Notes: generated by a model from the letters alone, not told the origin. A stretch of 51,465 bases of DNA from Phycisphaerae bacterium (GCA_012729815.1 JAAYCJ010000298.1:1-51465), one strand, 5' to 3'. Counted from the first letter of the stretch, positions 15,329 through 24,936 are shown. Made by a program: numbers and translations.

Positions 15329-17197
15329 ATGCCGTACCAAGGCAGTTTCGACAAGCGAACCGTTCCCGACACGCTGGACCTGGCCGACCGGGCCGAGTTG
15401 GCCCTCAACGGGATCGGCGGCTGCATCGATCCCCAACTGCATCACATGATGTTCTTCCACGTCTTTTACACGTGCCGAGAGCCGTACATGCGGCATCACG
15501 GCGCGGACACCACTTGCGATCCAAAGTTCGCCGAGTCCTTTCCGATGATGCGGGTCATGTGCGGAAGCAGCCTGTACCGCGACGTCGAATCCGCCCAGAT
15601 GGACGATCTGCTCTCGCGCATCGACGACGGCCTGTACTGGAACCGATACGAGCCCTCGCGGCCGTGGTACAACTCGTACAACCCGGACTTCGACGGCGTG
15701 CGCAAGAACGAAGACCTGGCCATGCCGGGCGCCGCGGGACGAATGGTCCGCACCCTGGCGACCTGGCGCGAGCTCGATGGCAACACGGGCCGGGACAGGT
15801 ACATCCGTGAACTGGTGGATGGGCTGTTCCGCATCGCCGTCCACCGCAACGCCTACAGCTACTATCCCGACGGCGGGTTCGGCGAGCCCTTCAATTATCC
15901 CCGCTCCGGATGGATCCGGACCGACGAACCCAAGAGCGAAACCGAGGGCGGCGAGGGCGCGGTCACCGCCTTTCAGGCCCATCAGATCCAGGGCCTCTGC
16001 CGCTGGTACGCCGCCAGCGGCGACCAGAAGGCACTGGACCTGGCCGGGCGATTGACCCGATTCTGCATGTTGCCGAAGTTCTGGGGCGGCCTTCCCGATC
16101 CGGAGGGGAACCGCGAAGGCCTCGCCGGACAGGCCATTCCGCATAGGCCCGACCCGGTCGGCGTGGCCGGCCACGAGCAGGGCCACTGGTTCAGCCATTT
16201 CCATGCCCGTGCGATCACGCTCCGCGGCGTCCTCGAGTACGCCATGGCCGTCGGCGATCAGCGCATCCTGGAATTCGTCCGCCGGGCGTACGAGTACACC
16301 CTGACCTTCGCCATCCCGCGGATCGGATGGTTCAACTGCTTTCCCGGACGGCTCAACGTCTGCGAAGGCTGCGCACTGGGCGATATGGTGGCCCTGGCCA
16401 TACGCCTCACCGATGCCGGCCTCGGCGATTTCTGGGACGACGTGGACGCGGTGGTCCGCAATCATCTGGTCGAACAACAACTGATCGACGCGAGTCTTCT
16501 GGAGCGGGTGGCGGCTCATAGCTCCGAGCGGCCGCCCGAAGACCACAGCCGGTATCCGGGACAGGAGACGACCGACAACGTCATCCAAAGAAGCCTGGGC
16601 GTCTTCGCGGGGCTCTCGACGCCCGTGTCCATTCCCGGGCCGTGGATCATGCAGTGCTGCACCGGAAACGCCTCCCAAGGGCTCTACTACGCGTGGGAAG
16701 GGATCGTCCGCCGCTCCGGCGACTCGGCCCAGGTGAATCTGCTGCTCAACCGGGCTGATCCATCCCTGGACATCGACAGCTACCTTCCGCATGAAGGAAA
16801 AGTCGTCATTCGGAACAAGACCAACCGAAGAATATCGATCCGCATCCCTTCGTGGGTGGACCGTAAGGAGATACGCACGCATGTCTCTGGAAGGCCGCGT
16901 CCTTCCGAGGACTGGGTGGGAAATTTCCTCGTCTTTGACGATCTGAAGCCAGGGAATGAGATTTGCATCGATTTCCCGATCCGCGAAACCGTCGCGAGCT
17001 ACACCGCCAACTGCCGGACACCGATGGAACAGACATACGCCTGCAGATTCCGCGGCGGCACGCTCGTGGACATCTCACCCCGCGACGACTCGCCCACGAG
17101 CTATCCTCTGTATCAACGCGACCTTCTCCGAAACGACAAAACGCCCATGAAGAAGAAGAGACGCTTCGTTCCTGAGAAAACAATCCTTCACTGGTAA
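15329..17197 (+). CDS. GH127-like (beta-L-arabinofuranosidase-type) glycosidase
   Basis: A 622-residue cytoplasmic enzyme. Helical (alpha/alpha)6 barrel up to about residue 450, then beta-sandwich modules (VVIRNKTNRRISIRIPSWVD), the GH127/DUF1680 architecture. The GH127 zinc-cysteine site is recognisable: E346-G-C348 in VCEGCALGDM matches the family E-T-C, and C443-C444 in MQCCTGNASQG match the family CC pair. In the known family a Cys acts as nucleophile held by zinc. It is somewhat divergent, so the substrate may be another furanoside or uronide. AGGGCCGAGGGG lies before the ATG. The last 20 residues are Lys/Arg-rich. Confidence 0.75.
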   Translation: MPYQGSFDKRTVPDTLDLADRAELALNGIGGCIDPQLHHMMFFHVFYTCREPYMRHHGADTTCDPKFAESFPMMRVMCGSSLYRDVESAQMDDLLSRIDDGLYWNRYEPSRPWYNSYNPDFDGVRKNEDLAMPGAAGRMVRTLATWRELDGNTGRDRYIRELVDGLFRIAVHRNAYSYYPDGGFGEPFNYPRSGWIRTDEPKSETEGGEGAVTAFQAHQIQGLCRWYAASGDQKALDLAGRLTRFCMLPKFWGGLPDPEGNREGLAGQAIPHRPDPVGVAGHEQGHWFSHFHARAITLRGVLEYAMAVGDQRILEFVRRAYEYTLTFAIPRIGWFNCFPGRLNVCEGCALGDMVALAIRLTDAGLGDFWDDVDAVVRNHLVEQQLIDASLLERVAAHSSERPPEDHSRYPGQETTDNVIQRSLGVFAGLSTPVSIPGPWIMQCCTGNASQGLYYAWEGIVRRSGDSAQVNLLLNRADPSLDIDSYLPHEGKVVIRNKTNRRISIRIPSWVDRKEIRTHVSGRPRPSEDWVGNFLVFDDLKPGNEICIDFPIRETVASYTANCRTPMEQTYACRFRGGTLVDISPRDDSPTSYPLYQRDLLRNDKTPMKKKRRFVPEKTILHW

Positions 17198-17210
17198 CCA
17201 GGAGCACCGC

Positions 17211-19289
17211 ATGTGGTACCACACCAGCTATCGCCGAAACCTGATCGACATGCACATTCCCGACTGGAACGAGGAGTTCCTCTCGCGGTTTGACCCGAAG
17301 ACCTACGTCGACATGCTGGAGCTTGGGCGGGTCGATACGGCGTACATCTACTGCACCTCGTGCCTGGGCCTCTGCTATTGGCCGACGAAGGTCGGCAAAA
17401 TGCACGCCGGACTCAAGGGCCGCGACATCCTGGCCGAACTGTTTGCCCTCTGCAAGCAGCGCGGCATCCAAGCCGTCGCCTACTACAATAACTGGTCGCG
17501 CTGGGCCGTCGAGAACCACCCCGACTGGCGGTTTGTTTCCGTCGACGGCCGAAGCACGCTCGAATACCTGGACAAAGGCCACTACGGCGCCTGCTGCCCC
17601 AACTCGCCCTACCGCGACTTCGTCGTCGCCCAGATCCGCGACCTGTGCAGCCGGTACGAATTCGTCGGCATGTGGTTCGACATGGGCATGTGGCCCTTCT
17701 CGGTCTGCTACTGTCCGCACTGCCAGGCCCGATACGAAAAGGAAGCCGGCGACGGACCCCTGCCGCGCGTCCAGGACTGGAGCGATCCGCGCTGGCGGCG
17801 GTTCGTCGAGCAACGCAACGGGTGGCTGGCCGAGTACACGCAGCTCCTGACCGACACGGTCAAGGCATGCAACCCAGCCCTCTCCGTCGCCCACCAGGGC
17901 GCCGGATGGACCCAGGGCTGGGTGACCGGAACCTGCCAGGGCTACTTCGCCGCCGGCGACTATGCGGGCGGCGACTTCTACGGAACCTTCGCCGACCATT
18001 CGATGGCCTGCAAGCTCCTGGCCAACCTGACGCCGAACAAGCCATTCGAGTACATGACCTCGCGCTGTCCGGACCTCTCCGAGCACACCACGCTCAAACC
18101 CGTCGAGCAGCTCCGCACCGAGATCGCCATCACGCTGGCCCACAACGGCGCGTTCTTCGCCATCGACGCCATCGACCCGCGCGGCACGCTCGACCGGCGG
18201 GTCTACGAGATGCTGGGCACGCTCTTCGCCGAAGTCGAAAGCTATGAGCCATTCCTCGACCGCGACAATGAACTGTGTCAGGACATCGCCGTCTACCTGA
18301 ACTTCGAGTCGCTGACCGATTGGGCGGCAAGCGGGAAGACAGTGACGGAGTGGATCGCGCCCGCGCCGCAGCTCGAGGATATCCGCCTGCTGGGCCGGGC
18401 CCTCACCGAAGGCCATGTCCCCTTCGGCTGGATTACCGACAGGAACCTTGGCGAACTGGACCGCCACCGGGTCATCCTGGTGCCGGACTTCGTCGAGCTC
18501 ACCAGCCGCGAAGCCAAAGCCTTGCGCGACTTCACACACGCCGGCGGCGCGGTCGTCGTCTTCCGCGGGCGCCGCAACCTCGGACCCGGCGCCGATCCGC
18601 AGACCCGCCAGATTCTGACGGACATGCTCGGCGTCGAGCACCTGGGCGAAACCGCCGACTGCGCCACGTACGTCGCGCCGACCGAAGCCGGCCGGCCGCT
18701 GCTGGCCGAGCAGAGCGCCGATTATCCGCTCGCCGTCAACGGCCCGCACAGCAAGATACACCTCACCGGCGACGCCGAAACGCTGGCAACGATCGTCCTG
18801 CCGTATACCGACCTCTCGGATCGCAACAGGTTCGCCTCAGCCATCAGCAATCCGCCGGGCGTCCCGACCGACCTGCCGGCCATCGTCAGGGCCCGATGCG
18901 GAAACGGGACGGCCGTGTTCGTCTCCGGCCAACTCGAACGCGCCCGCTTCGAACCGCAGCGGCGCACGCTCATCCGCCTGGTGCGGTCGTTGCTCGGGCG
19001 ACCCGCGACGTTCGAGACCGACGCGCCGCGGGCCGTCGAACTGACCGCCCTGCACAACCCAGCCAGAAGGCGCTACACCGTCTGCCTGGTGAACCAGCAG
19101 GAAACCCTGCCGGCGGTTCCCGTCGCACCGATTCACGTGACGCTGTGTGTCGGCGCGCAGCGTGTCGCGCAGGTGCTCAAGATGCCCGAGCGCCAAACGG
19201 TAGCCTTCGAGCAGCGGGCCGATGCGGTGCGCTTTGCCACAACCCAATTGGACGTCTTCCTGATGTACCAGATCGAGCTTCAGGAGTAG
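17211..19289 (+). CDS. GHL6-like TIM-barrel glycosidase with beta-galactosidase-trimer-like domain
   Basis: A 692-residue protein with no signal peptide. Residues of about 1-340 form a TIM barrel resembling 'hypothetical glycosyl hydrolase 6' and GH29-like proteins: GIQAVAYYNNWSRWAVENHP, FVGMWFDMGMWPFSVCYCPH (candidate catalytic Asp in WFDMGMW) and a Cys cluster C-Y-C-P-H-C. About 400-600 resembles the GH42 trimerisation (Rossmann-like) domain, with HRVILVPDFVELTSREAKAL and a GGAVVVFRG strand. The end is a small beta domain. I infer an intracellular exo-glycosidase, substrate unknown. AGGAG precedes the ATG, 13 bp after the GH127-like gene. Confidence 0.75.
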   Translation: MWYHTSYRRNLIDMHIPDWNEEFLSRFDPKTYVDMLELGRVDTAYIYCTSCLGLCYWPTKVGKMHAGLKGRDILAELFALCKQRGIQAVAYYNNWSRWAVENHPDWRFVSVDGRSTLEYLDKGHYGACCPNSPYRDFVVAQIRDLCSRYEFVGMWFDMGMWPFSVCYCPHCQARYEKEAGDGPLPRVQDWSDPRWRRFVEQRNGWLAEYTQLLTDTVKACNPALSVAHQGAGWTQGWVTGTCQGYFAAGDYAGGDFYGTFADHSMACKLLANLTPNKPFEYMTSRCPDLSEHTTLKPVEQLRTEIAITLAHNGAFFAIDAIDPRGTLDRRVYEMLGTLFAEVESYEPFLDRDNELCQDIAVYLNFESLTDWAASGKTVTEWIAPAPQLEDIRLLGRALTEGHVPFGWITDRNLGELDRHRVILVPDFVELTSREAKALRDFTHAGGAVVVFRGRRNLGPGADPQTRQILTDMLGVEHLGETADCATYVAPTEAGRPLLAEQSADYPLAVNGPHSKIHLTGDAETLATIVLPYTDLSDRNRFASAISNPPGVPTDLPAIVRARCGNGTAVFVSGQLERARFEPQRRTLIRLVRSLLGRPATFETDAPRAVELTALHNPARRRYTVCLVNQQETLPAVPVAPIHVTLCVGAQRVAQVLKMPERQTVAFEQRADAVRFATTQLDVFLMYQIELQE

Positions 19290-19299
19290 GAGACCGGCC

Positions 19300-20187
19300 A
19301 TGAACGCCCACGACGCCAACACCATCATCCTCAGCTTCGACATGGAGCCCGATCTGGGTTCCTGGACGTCCGGCCAGCGCGGCATCCGCGAAGGGACGCC
19401 GGAGATACTGAACGTGCTTCGCCGCCAGGGCGTGCCAGCCACGTTCCTGTTCACCGGGCGCGAAGCCGAGCATAACCCGGATATCGTCGCGCGGGTCCTC
19501 TCGGACGGCCACGAGATCGGCTGTCACACCATGTTCCACGAGACGCTGGGCAACGCGGTCTTCCAGATGCCCGGCGACAGCCCCGTCCTCGACGCTGAGA
19601 TTCCCGGCCGCCTGGCGCTGGCCACCGATACGGTCGAACGTATCGCGGGCGTTCGGCCGGTCTCGTTCCGCGCGCCGCGGCTATTCGGCTCGACGACGAT
19701 GGTCAACGCGCTGGAGGATCTGGGCTATCGGATCGACTCCTCATATCCCGCCTACTTCCACGGCAGCGACTTCCGGCCGTACCATCCGGACGCCGACGAC
19801 TGGGCCAGACCCGGAAACATGCGCATCGTCGAATTGCCGCTGTTCTACGACACCGACGCCGTGACCGACGATCCGCTGCGCCGCAGCGGCGATCAGTGGC
19901 CTCAGCTCCGGCTCCACGGTCCAAACGCCTTCGCCGACCTGTGTCGCCGGATGTTCCCTCGGGCGCGAAACGCCCAGGGCTGGTCGGTCCTGTGCGTCTA
20001 CTTGCATCCGTGGGAGTTCGTGACGATCCCCGAGGAACTGACCACCGACGAGGCGACGATCCGCTTCAAACCGTTTTTGCACAAAAACACCGGACGTCCT
20101 GCCCTCGAAGGGCTCGATGCTTTCATCGAAATCATGAAGCGGGAAGGCGCCGCCTTTGCGATGATGAAGGATCTTCGGCTGGACTGA
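19300..20187 (+). CDS. Polysaccharide deacetylase (NodB-like)
   Basis: A 295-residue carbohydrate esterase family 4-like protein. The first strand carries SFDMEPD, the D-x-E form seen in cytoplasmic or EPS-type deacetylases rather than TFDDGP. The metal-binding histidines follow in HEIGCHTMFHE. The third motif is FRAPRLFGSTTMVNAL, and VYLHPWEF supplies the late His. Such enzymes remove acetyl groups from sugars. AGGAGA overlaps the stop of the previous gene, so it is the last member of the plus-strand operon. Absence of a signal peptide suggests it acts on imported oligosaccharides. Confidence 0.85.
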   Translation: MNAHDANTIILSFDMEPDLGSWTSGQRGIREGTPEILNVLRRQGVPATFLFTGREAEHNPDIVARVLSDGHEIGCHTMFHETLGNAVFQMPGDSPVLDAEIPGRLALATDTVERIAGVRPVSFRAPRLFGSTTMVNALEDLGYRIDSSYPAYFHGSDFRPYHPDADDWARPGNMRIVELPLFYDTDAVTDDPLRRSGDQWPQLRLHGPNAFADLCRRMFPRARNAQGWSVLCVYLHPWEFVTIPEELTTDEATIRFKPFLHKNTGRPALEGLDAFIEIMKREGAAFAMMKDLRLD

Positions 20188-20201
20188 CCGCATTGAAAGA
20201 C

Positions 20202-20229
20202 GGCGACTCGATTCTTCCTCACCGTCGCC
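20202..20229. terminator. Weak stem-loop between convergent genes
   Basis: GGCGAC (20202-20207) pairs with GTCGCC (20224-20229) across a 16-base loop in the 48-bp gap where the plus operon and a minus gene meet. The stem is short and there is no T run. Confidence 0.3.
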
Positions 20230-20235
20230 TGTGCC

Positions 20236-21075
20236 TTACGGAAAGACCGAATAGGTTCGGGCGAAGGCGGCGCCGCTCCAGAGCTGGTCGTCGCCCACGT
20301 CCACGAGTTGGCTGAAGTTGTGCCAGCGGACGCTGGTGTCGTAGAAGCCGAGATTGGCGCCGTAAACCTGGGCGGTCTCCACGCCGTAAAACGAATCCCC
20401 GGACGGATTGCCGGCGGACCCGAAGCGAATCCCGCCGCGTCCGTGGTTGACGTTCCAGCCCATGTAGTCTTCGGCGGGCCAGGCGCTGAAGTAGTCGCGG
20501 CACTTATCCTGGATCATCACCTGACTGGGCGGGGCCGCTTCGGGTTTGACGGCGATCGGATCGTCCACCACCCGTTCACCGTCCGGCGAAAACTGCGGCC
20601 GAATCCGGCCGGGATAGTAGTTGTAGGACATGTAGCACGTGCTGCGGGTATTCGCCGCCTCCCCCGCTGGGCCGTGGTCCGGCGGCGGTCCGCCGACCGA
20701 CGGGCAGATCCACGTCGCCAGATCGCCGCAATAGGGCGCCAGCACCTCGTTGAGGTTAGCGCCCGGCCGCATGCCGGTCAGCCAGAAGTACATGCTCGCT
20801 CCCGCGCTGTTGACGCCGTAGTTGAAGTGCGCCATCGAGGGCAGGACGCCGGCGAAATCGCCCGCGTAGGTTACCGCAGCCTGAATGTTGCCGCGGAGGT
20901 TCGATGCGCAGACAACCCGCCGGGACAAGTCCCGTGCCTGCTGAAGGGCCGGCAGCAGGATCGCCACCAGCACCGCGACGATCGCCACCACCACCAGCAG
21001 TTCGATCAACGTGAAGGCTCGGCCGTCGAGGCCGGGCCGGAGTCTTCGGTTATTCACTTGCCGTGGCGCGTGCAT
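20236..21075 (-). CDS. Prepilin-like protein (DUF1559 type, type II/IV pseudopilin leader)
   Basis: A 279-residue protein; the ATG at 21075 has AAAGGAG about 8 bases upstream. The N-terminus is a class III leader: [20 protein letters not shown], with cleavage expected before the Phe by a prepilin peptidase and a hydrophobic helix to about residue 45. Then [20 protein letters not shown], the mark of the planctomycete DUF1559 family, and a globular C-terminal part. Planctomycete genomes encode many such proteins of unknown role, possibly surface fibres or secretion pseudopilins. It lies 75 bp downstream of the secreted protein gene at 21151 and may share its transcript. Confidence 0.88.
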   Translation of the reverse strand: MHAPRQVNNRRLRPGLDGRAFTLIELLVVVAIVAVLVAILLPALQQARDLSRRVVCASNLRGNIQAAVTYAGDFAGVLPSMAHFNYGVNSAGASMYFWLTGMRPGANLNEVLAPYCGDLATWICPSVGGPPPDHGPAGEAANTRSTCYMSYNYYPGRIRPQFSPDGERVVDDPIAVKPEAAPPSQVMIQDKCRDYFSAWPAEDYMGWNVNHGRGGIRFGSAGNPSGDSFYGVETAQVYGANLGFYDTSVRWHNFSQLVDVGDDQLWSGAAFARTYSVFP

Positions 21076-21150
21076 CGCGACGCTCCTTTGACAGCGGTAA
21101 TTCTCTGGTCTCCGATTCCGCACGTGCATCTCTCGACCACGTCACCTTCC

Positions 21151-22683
21151 TCACCTTTGCGGCGGCGGACCGCGGAACAGCTCGACTTCGCGGATCTTGC
21201 AGACCCGCTTCTCGAGCGGCAGCGCCGGACCGCTTGGACTGGTGAACCGCAGCCCGGTGTCGTACGACTCGTATATCGACAATCGGATCGCATCCGTAGA
21301 GACCGGATCGAAGGTTGCCTCGGTGAAAAACGACGAGGAAGGGAACTGCCGCTGGTAACGTTCCGCGGTCAACTCCCCGGTCAGGTCGATCCACTGGCCC
21401 TCTCTGCGGGCCTCGAGCTTGAAGCGTTTGATCTCGCAGGCGCCGGAGGGATAGGCGTCGAACGCGAGCTGGCCGCTGTGGATCCGCACCGCCGCGACGG
21501 TCTCTTCCTTGTCGAACGTGAAGGTCAACGTCGCCGGCATACCGCGCGAGGCCCAGCACGGAGCGAAGCTGTCGCAAATGGCCAGGTCCGCCGCGGCGCG
21601 GGCCTTGTCCTGCTCGTGCGAGGCGGTGACCTCTGTCGGCCGGATCAGCAGATCGTCGCGGGCCTCGTCCGACAGCAGCGGACGCGGATTTCGCCACGGC
21701 TCGCGCAGCCGCAGGAACCGCGGGCCCGTCCCTTCGAATCCCACCACGACCGGCCGCTGCCAGTCCGCATCGTCGTAGTTCACCGCGGTCCATTCGCCGG
21801 TTGGATGCGCCATCCGCCGCCAGGTCGTGTCGGTGACCAGCTCGTGTTGTTGCCCGGATGCGTCGGTCCACCGCAGATTGGCGATCATGCCCACCATCCA
21901 GGTCCCGTGCGGCGGAGCGTCCACCGCCACCGCCAGCACGTGCCGACCCGGACCCAGCCGCTTCGTCAGATCGTACGTCTCACCGTTTTGCCACGAGCTG
22001 TCCGTGCCGATCAACTTGCCGTCGAGGTACCCGCGGTAGGTCTGCATCGCGGTTATCGTCAGTTTCGCGTCCTTGGCGGTGTGCTCGATCTCGAACGTCT
22101 TGCGGAAGCACTGCGGCTCGGGGTTCTGATGCTTGCGGGCCAAGCCCTCGACGGCGTCGCTGTGGACCTGGACTTCCTTCAACGCCGACTTCGGCAACGC
22201 TTCGGGCGCAACGACCGGCGTTTTAGGATAGCGCCGGCGAACCTCCGGGCCGATCGACTCATCGGCCACGAGCTTGATGTCCATATCGAGCCGTCCGGCG
22301 ACCTGGATGGCCAACGCCGCCAGATCGTCGGAGCCGAAGTCCACGCCGTAGTTGGTCCAGCCAAGCACCTTCTCGGGGCGGGCCGAAGGATACAGCAGCC
22401 GGCCCCGCTCGTCCTGCATCCGCAGGCAGACCTCGCGGATGCCCGCTGCGCAGGCGTTTCCGAGCACCCGCCGCACCATCGGCTCGCCCCAGCTTGCCGG
22501 GCAAGCCTTCAGCCAACGGGCGAAATCCACCTCCAACGGCGGCGCCTTCTCGGCCGGGCCCCACAGCCAACCCCCGGACCACGGCGGGTCGTGGGCCAGG
22601 TACATCCGGTCGGACTCCGCCGGCGAAGACGCTGACGCCAGCAACACAAATATCAAAACGAGTTGGACTCGCATCGGATTCAT
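21151..22683 (-). CDS. Secreted protein with rhamnosidase/galactosidase-like jelly roll and discoidin-like domain
   Basis: A 510-residue protein with a signal peptide (VQLVLIFVLLASASSPAES). After a short TIM-barrel-like fragment (about 60-160) comes a beta-jelly roll like those of GH2 or alpha-L-rhamnosidase (RKTFEIEHTAKDAKLTITAM, YRGYLDGKLIGTDSSW, LGPGRHVLAVAVDAPPHGTW, NYDDADWQRPVVV). The C-terminal 130 residues resemble an F5/8 discoidin domain. No catalytic domain is obvious, so it may be a glycan-binding or partial enzyme. Its ATG overlaps the TGA of the upstream 733-residue gene by 4 bp (ATGA), so the two proteins are translationally coupled. Confidence 0.7.
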   Translation of the reverse strand: MNPMRVQLVLIFVLLASASSPAESDRMYLAHDPPWSGGWLWGPAEKAPPLEVDFARWLKACPASWGEPMVRRVLGNACAAGIREVCLRMQDERGRLLYPSARPEKVLGWTNYGVDFGSDDLAALAIQVAGRLDMDIKLVADESIGPEVRRRYPKTPVVAPEALPKSALKEVQVHSDAVEGLARKHQNPEPQCFRKTFEIEHTAKDAKLTITAMQTYRGYLDGKLIGTDSSWQNGETYDLTKRLGPGRHVLAVAVDAPPHGTWMVGMIANLRWTDASGQQHELVTDTTWRRMAHPTGEWTAVNYDDADWQRPVVVGFEGTGPRFLRLREPWRNPRPLLSDEARDDLLIRPTEVTASHEQDKARAAADLAICDSFAPCWASRGMPATLTFTFDKEETVAAVRIHSGQLAFDAYPSGACEIKRFKLEARREGQWIDLTGELTAERYQRQFPSSSFFTEATFDPVSTDAIRLSIYESYDTGLRFTSPSGPALPLEKRVCKIREVELFRGPPPQR

Positions 22684-24881
22684 CGCTCGGCTCCTGCACG
22701 GATCGGCCCTTCAACCAGAAACGGCGGAATGCCCGGCTGACCGATCGTCCTCAGTTCCAAGCCGCTGCCTTCGACCGTCCACGTCCGGTCCGTGCGGAAC
22801 GGGTGCTCGACGCCCGTCCCGTCGACGGTCTTGCCCTGCACGGCCAAGCCGCCGGCAAGCGGCCCGCGGCCTAACCGCACGTGGAACGCCAATCGGTGCG
22901 AACCCGCTCGCGCCGGCAGTTGGACCGTTGCCGGTTCCATCGCCTTTCCCTCAGCCGCCGCTTCGATAGACGACCCGATCGTCATCCGCCAGTCGCCCAC
23001 AGCCAGCACCTGCAGTTCGCCGCCGCCGGTCAGGTCTGCCGCCGGACCAACCAGCGTCGCCTCGCTGGGACAGGCCAGCGACAGCGGAACGCTCCACCGC
23101 TTGTGCCAGTACAAATGCGTCGTCTCAAAGTAAACGATCGACCGGAAGCCCGCCTCGACGCCCTTGGCGACCCGCTCGGCGAACTGCTCGTCCGTCGCCC
23201 CGCCGCAGTAGAAGATCAGGCTGGACGGCTTGTCGAACCGGCTGGCCTCCTCGAACCACCGGTCGGCCTGGGCAGTCGGGCTCTCCCACGATTCGCCTGG
23301 CTCGCCGTGCGCAGCCAAGGCGAACCCATCCACCCATTCTTCCCACGCCTTCGCGTCCCAGAAGGCGCTCAGCGGCTCGCCGGCGGGAAACATCACGATC
23401 AGCTTCACCGGCCGATCGAGCTTCCGGATCAGGTCGGAAGCCTCCTTGATCACCATCCCCACGTACTGGGCCCGAAAGGCCATCCACTGCGGATCGTCGG
23501 TCGGCAGCGAGAAGGCGTCCTTGCCGGTTTGCTTGCGAAAAGCTTCGACAATGGCGGAATGATAGTCGGAATCGTTCGTGCGAAGCCGCCCGCTGTTGCG
23601 TTCGAAATCCAGCACCAAGCCGTCCACGTCGTACCGGCTGACAAGTTCGCGGATGATCTGGAGTTTGTACTCGCGATACGCCGGCTCGGCAAAACTCGGC
23701 AGGCCGGAAGGGAGATTCTCGTGCGTCCGACCCCATTGGTCGGCGTGAAGGTCCACGTAGCGGCTCCGGTCGTTCTCCTGCGAGCCGTGCGTCTCTTCCA
23801 GCACCGGGAACCAGGCAAAGACCGACATGCCCAGGCGGTGGCCGAAGGTCACGGTCTCCTCGAGGGCGTCAAAGGCGCTGTTGTCGTAGGACGTGTCGGC
23901 GTAGCGGGAAATCACAGCACCGGGAACTTGGCTGGGATAGATGAGCCATCCGCCCGCACCGCAGCGGAACCAGATGGTTCGAAGGCCGCAAAGGGCCATG
24001 TTGTTGACGATGAACCTGACGCCGGGCCGGCCGAACATGGCGTTCACGCGGAACCAGTCGCCCAGCGAAACCACCGCCTGCTGATCGGGACCGTCGGTCC
24101 TCAGCGGCCAGACGACAAACGTCTCCGGCGACCAATCGACGGTCGGGACGCCCGCGCTGGCGCTTCCCGAAGGGGAAAGGGAGGCCGGTTCGGGAACGAC
24201 GATCTCACTATTGGTCCAGCGAAGATAAGACAGCCTCGTCTCGCCCAAGACGCCTTCATTGTTGCGGCCGAATTCCAAGCGGTTGCGGACCTTGGTGGCG
24301 CTGTAGCGCTTGCCCGAGTGGCCGATCAGGGCCTCGGAACTCCCGTCGAGATACACTTTGCTCTCCCGCGTGGCCGCGTCGATCGTGATCCGCCAGTCGT
24401 GCCAGCCCTCATCGAACCTGGCGACAAAGTCGTTGTTACCCTCCAGCTTGATCGTGTCCTTGCTGAACTGGTAGGTCCACATCTGGCCCCCGCCCTTCGC
24501 CAGGGGCCGGTAGACGCGAAGGTGAAACTGCATGACATCCGACGCCGGCGCAGCGTCCGTCGTGTTCAGACGAAAGTCGATCGTGACCCGATCGGAGGCC
24601 GTCCCGCTGCCGGGACCGTAGTAGATCCCGCCGCTGCTGCTGGCGCCCATGTCCATCTTCAGGGTCGGATTCCCGCCGTCGCCGACGGCGTCGATCGATC
24701 CGACCATGCCGCCGTTGGTCCAGGCGGGCTTGGCCGCCGTCGGCAGACCCGACGAAGCGCTGTACTGCCCTTCCCACCCGGCTGTGGGATCCGGCCAGGC
24801 GGCATCGGCCGCGCCCGAAAGCGCAAGACAAGACATGAGCAGACACGTCGACGTCCAAGACCGCATCCAAACCCTACTCAT
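22680..24881 (-). CDS. Fusion: PEP-CTERM-type LamG-like domain plus glycosidase-like TIM barrel
   Basis: A 733-residue secreted protein. Residues 1-28 are a signal peptide. Residues of about 28-232 are a LamG/concanavalin-like domain closely matching the paralogue at 25241, with long identical runs such as QMWTYQFSKDTIKLEGNN and EGWHDWRITIDAAT. The domain ends in VPEPASL (near residue 229), but instead of a membrane helix and Arg tail the sequence reads SPSGSASAG and continues for 500 residues. That extension is a GHL10-like TIM barrel (TIWFRCGAGGWLIYPS, LGMSVFAWFPVLEETHG, DVDGLVLDFERNSGR with likely catalytic acids) followed by a beta-rich tail. It is therefore a secreted glycosidase with an internal, broken sorting signal. 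Promoter and two operators are upstream. Confidence 0.8.
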   Translation of the reverse strand: MSRVWMRSWTSTCLLMSCLALSGAADAAWPDPTAGWEGQYSASSGLPTAAKPAWTNGGMVGSIDAVGDGGNPTLKMDMGASSSGGIYYGPGSGTASDRVTIDFRLNTTDAAPASDVMQFHLRVYRPLAKGGGQMWTYQFSKDTIKLEGNNDFVARFDEGWHDWRITIDAATRESKVYLDGSSEALIGHSGKRYSATKVRNRLEFGRNNEGVLGETRLSYLRWTNSEIVVPEPASLSPSGSASAGVPTVDWSPETFVVWPLRTDGPDQQAVVSLGDWFRVNAMFGRPGVRFIVNNMALCGLRTIWFRCGAGGWLIYPSQVPGAVISRYADTSYDNSAFDALEETVTFGHRLGMSVFAWFPVLEETHGSQENDRSRYVDLHADQWGRTHENLPSGLPSFAEPAYREYKLQIIRELVSRYDVDGLVLDFERNSGRLRTNDSDYHSAIVEAFRKQTGKDAFSLPTDDPQWMAFRAQYVGMVIKEASDLIRKLDRPVKLIVMFPAGEPLSAFWDAKAWEEWVDGFALAAHGEPGESWESPTAQADRWFEEASRFDKPSSLIFYCGGATDEQFAERVAKGVEAGFRSIVYFETTHLYWHKRWSVPLSLACPSEATLVGPAADLTGGGELQVLAVGDWRMTIGSSIEAAAEGKAMEPATVQLPARAGSHRLAFHVRLGRGPLAGGLAVQGKTVDGTGVEHPFRTDRTWTVEGSGLELRTIGQPGIPPFLVEGPIRAGAER

Positions 24882-24922
24882 CGTCCTCTCCTGCCACTCC
24901 GGACAGCCGTCGCTGAACCAAC

Positions 24923-24936
24923 CGCCATCGATGGCA
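24923..24936. promoter_or_regulatory. LacI-type operator (copy 1)
   Basis: CGCCATCGATGGCA, centre at 24929/24930, containing the perfect 12-bp palindrome GCCATCGATGGC. It lies 48 bp before the ATG of the 733-residue gene, downstream of the transcription start. Confidence 0.7.

Noticed and set aside
16806-18761. A 651-codon open frame on the minus strand opposite the GH127-like and GHL6-like genes
   Set aside because: It is the mirror of strongly coding plus-strand genes in GC-rich DNA, has no recognisable domain and no RBS.
20308-22635. A 775-codon open frame on the plus strand opposite the prepilin-like and discoidin-like genes
   Set aside because: The minus-strand frames have a prepilin leader, signal peptide and family motifs; the plus frame is a low-complexity Arg/His/Val-rich shadow.
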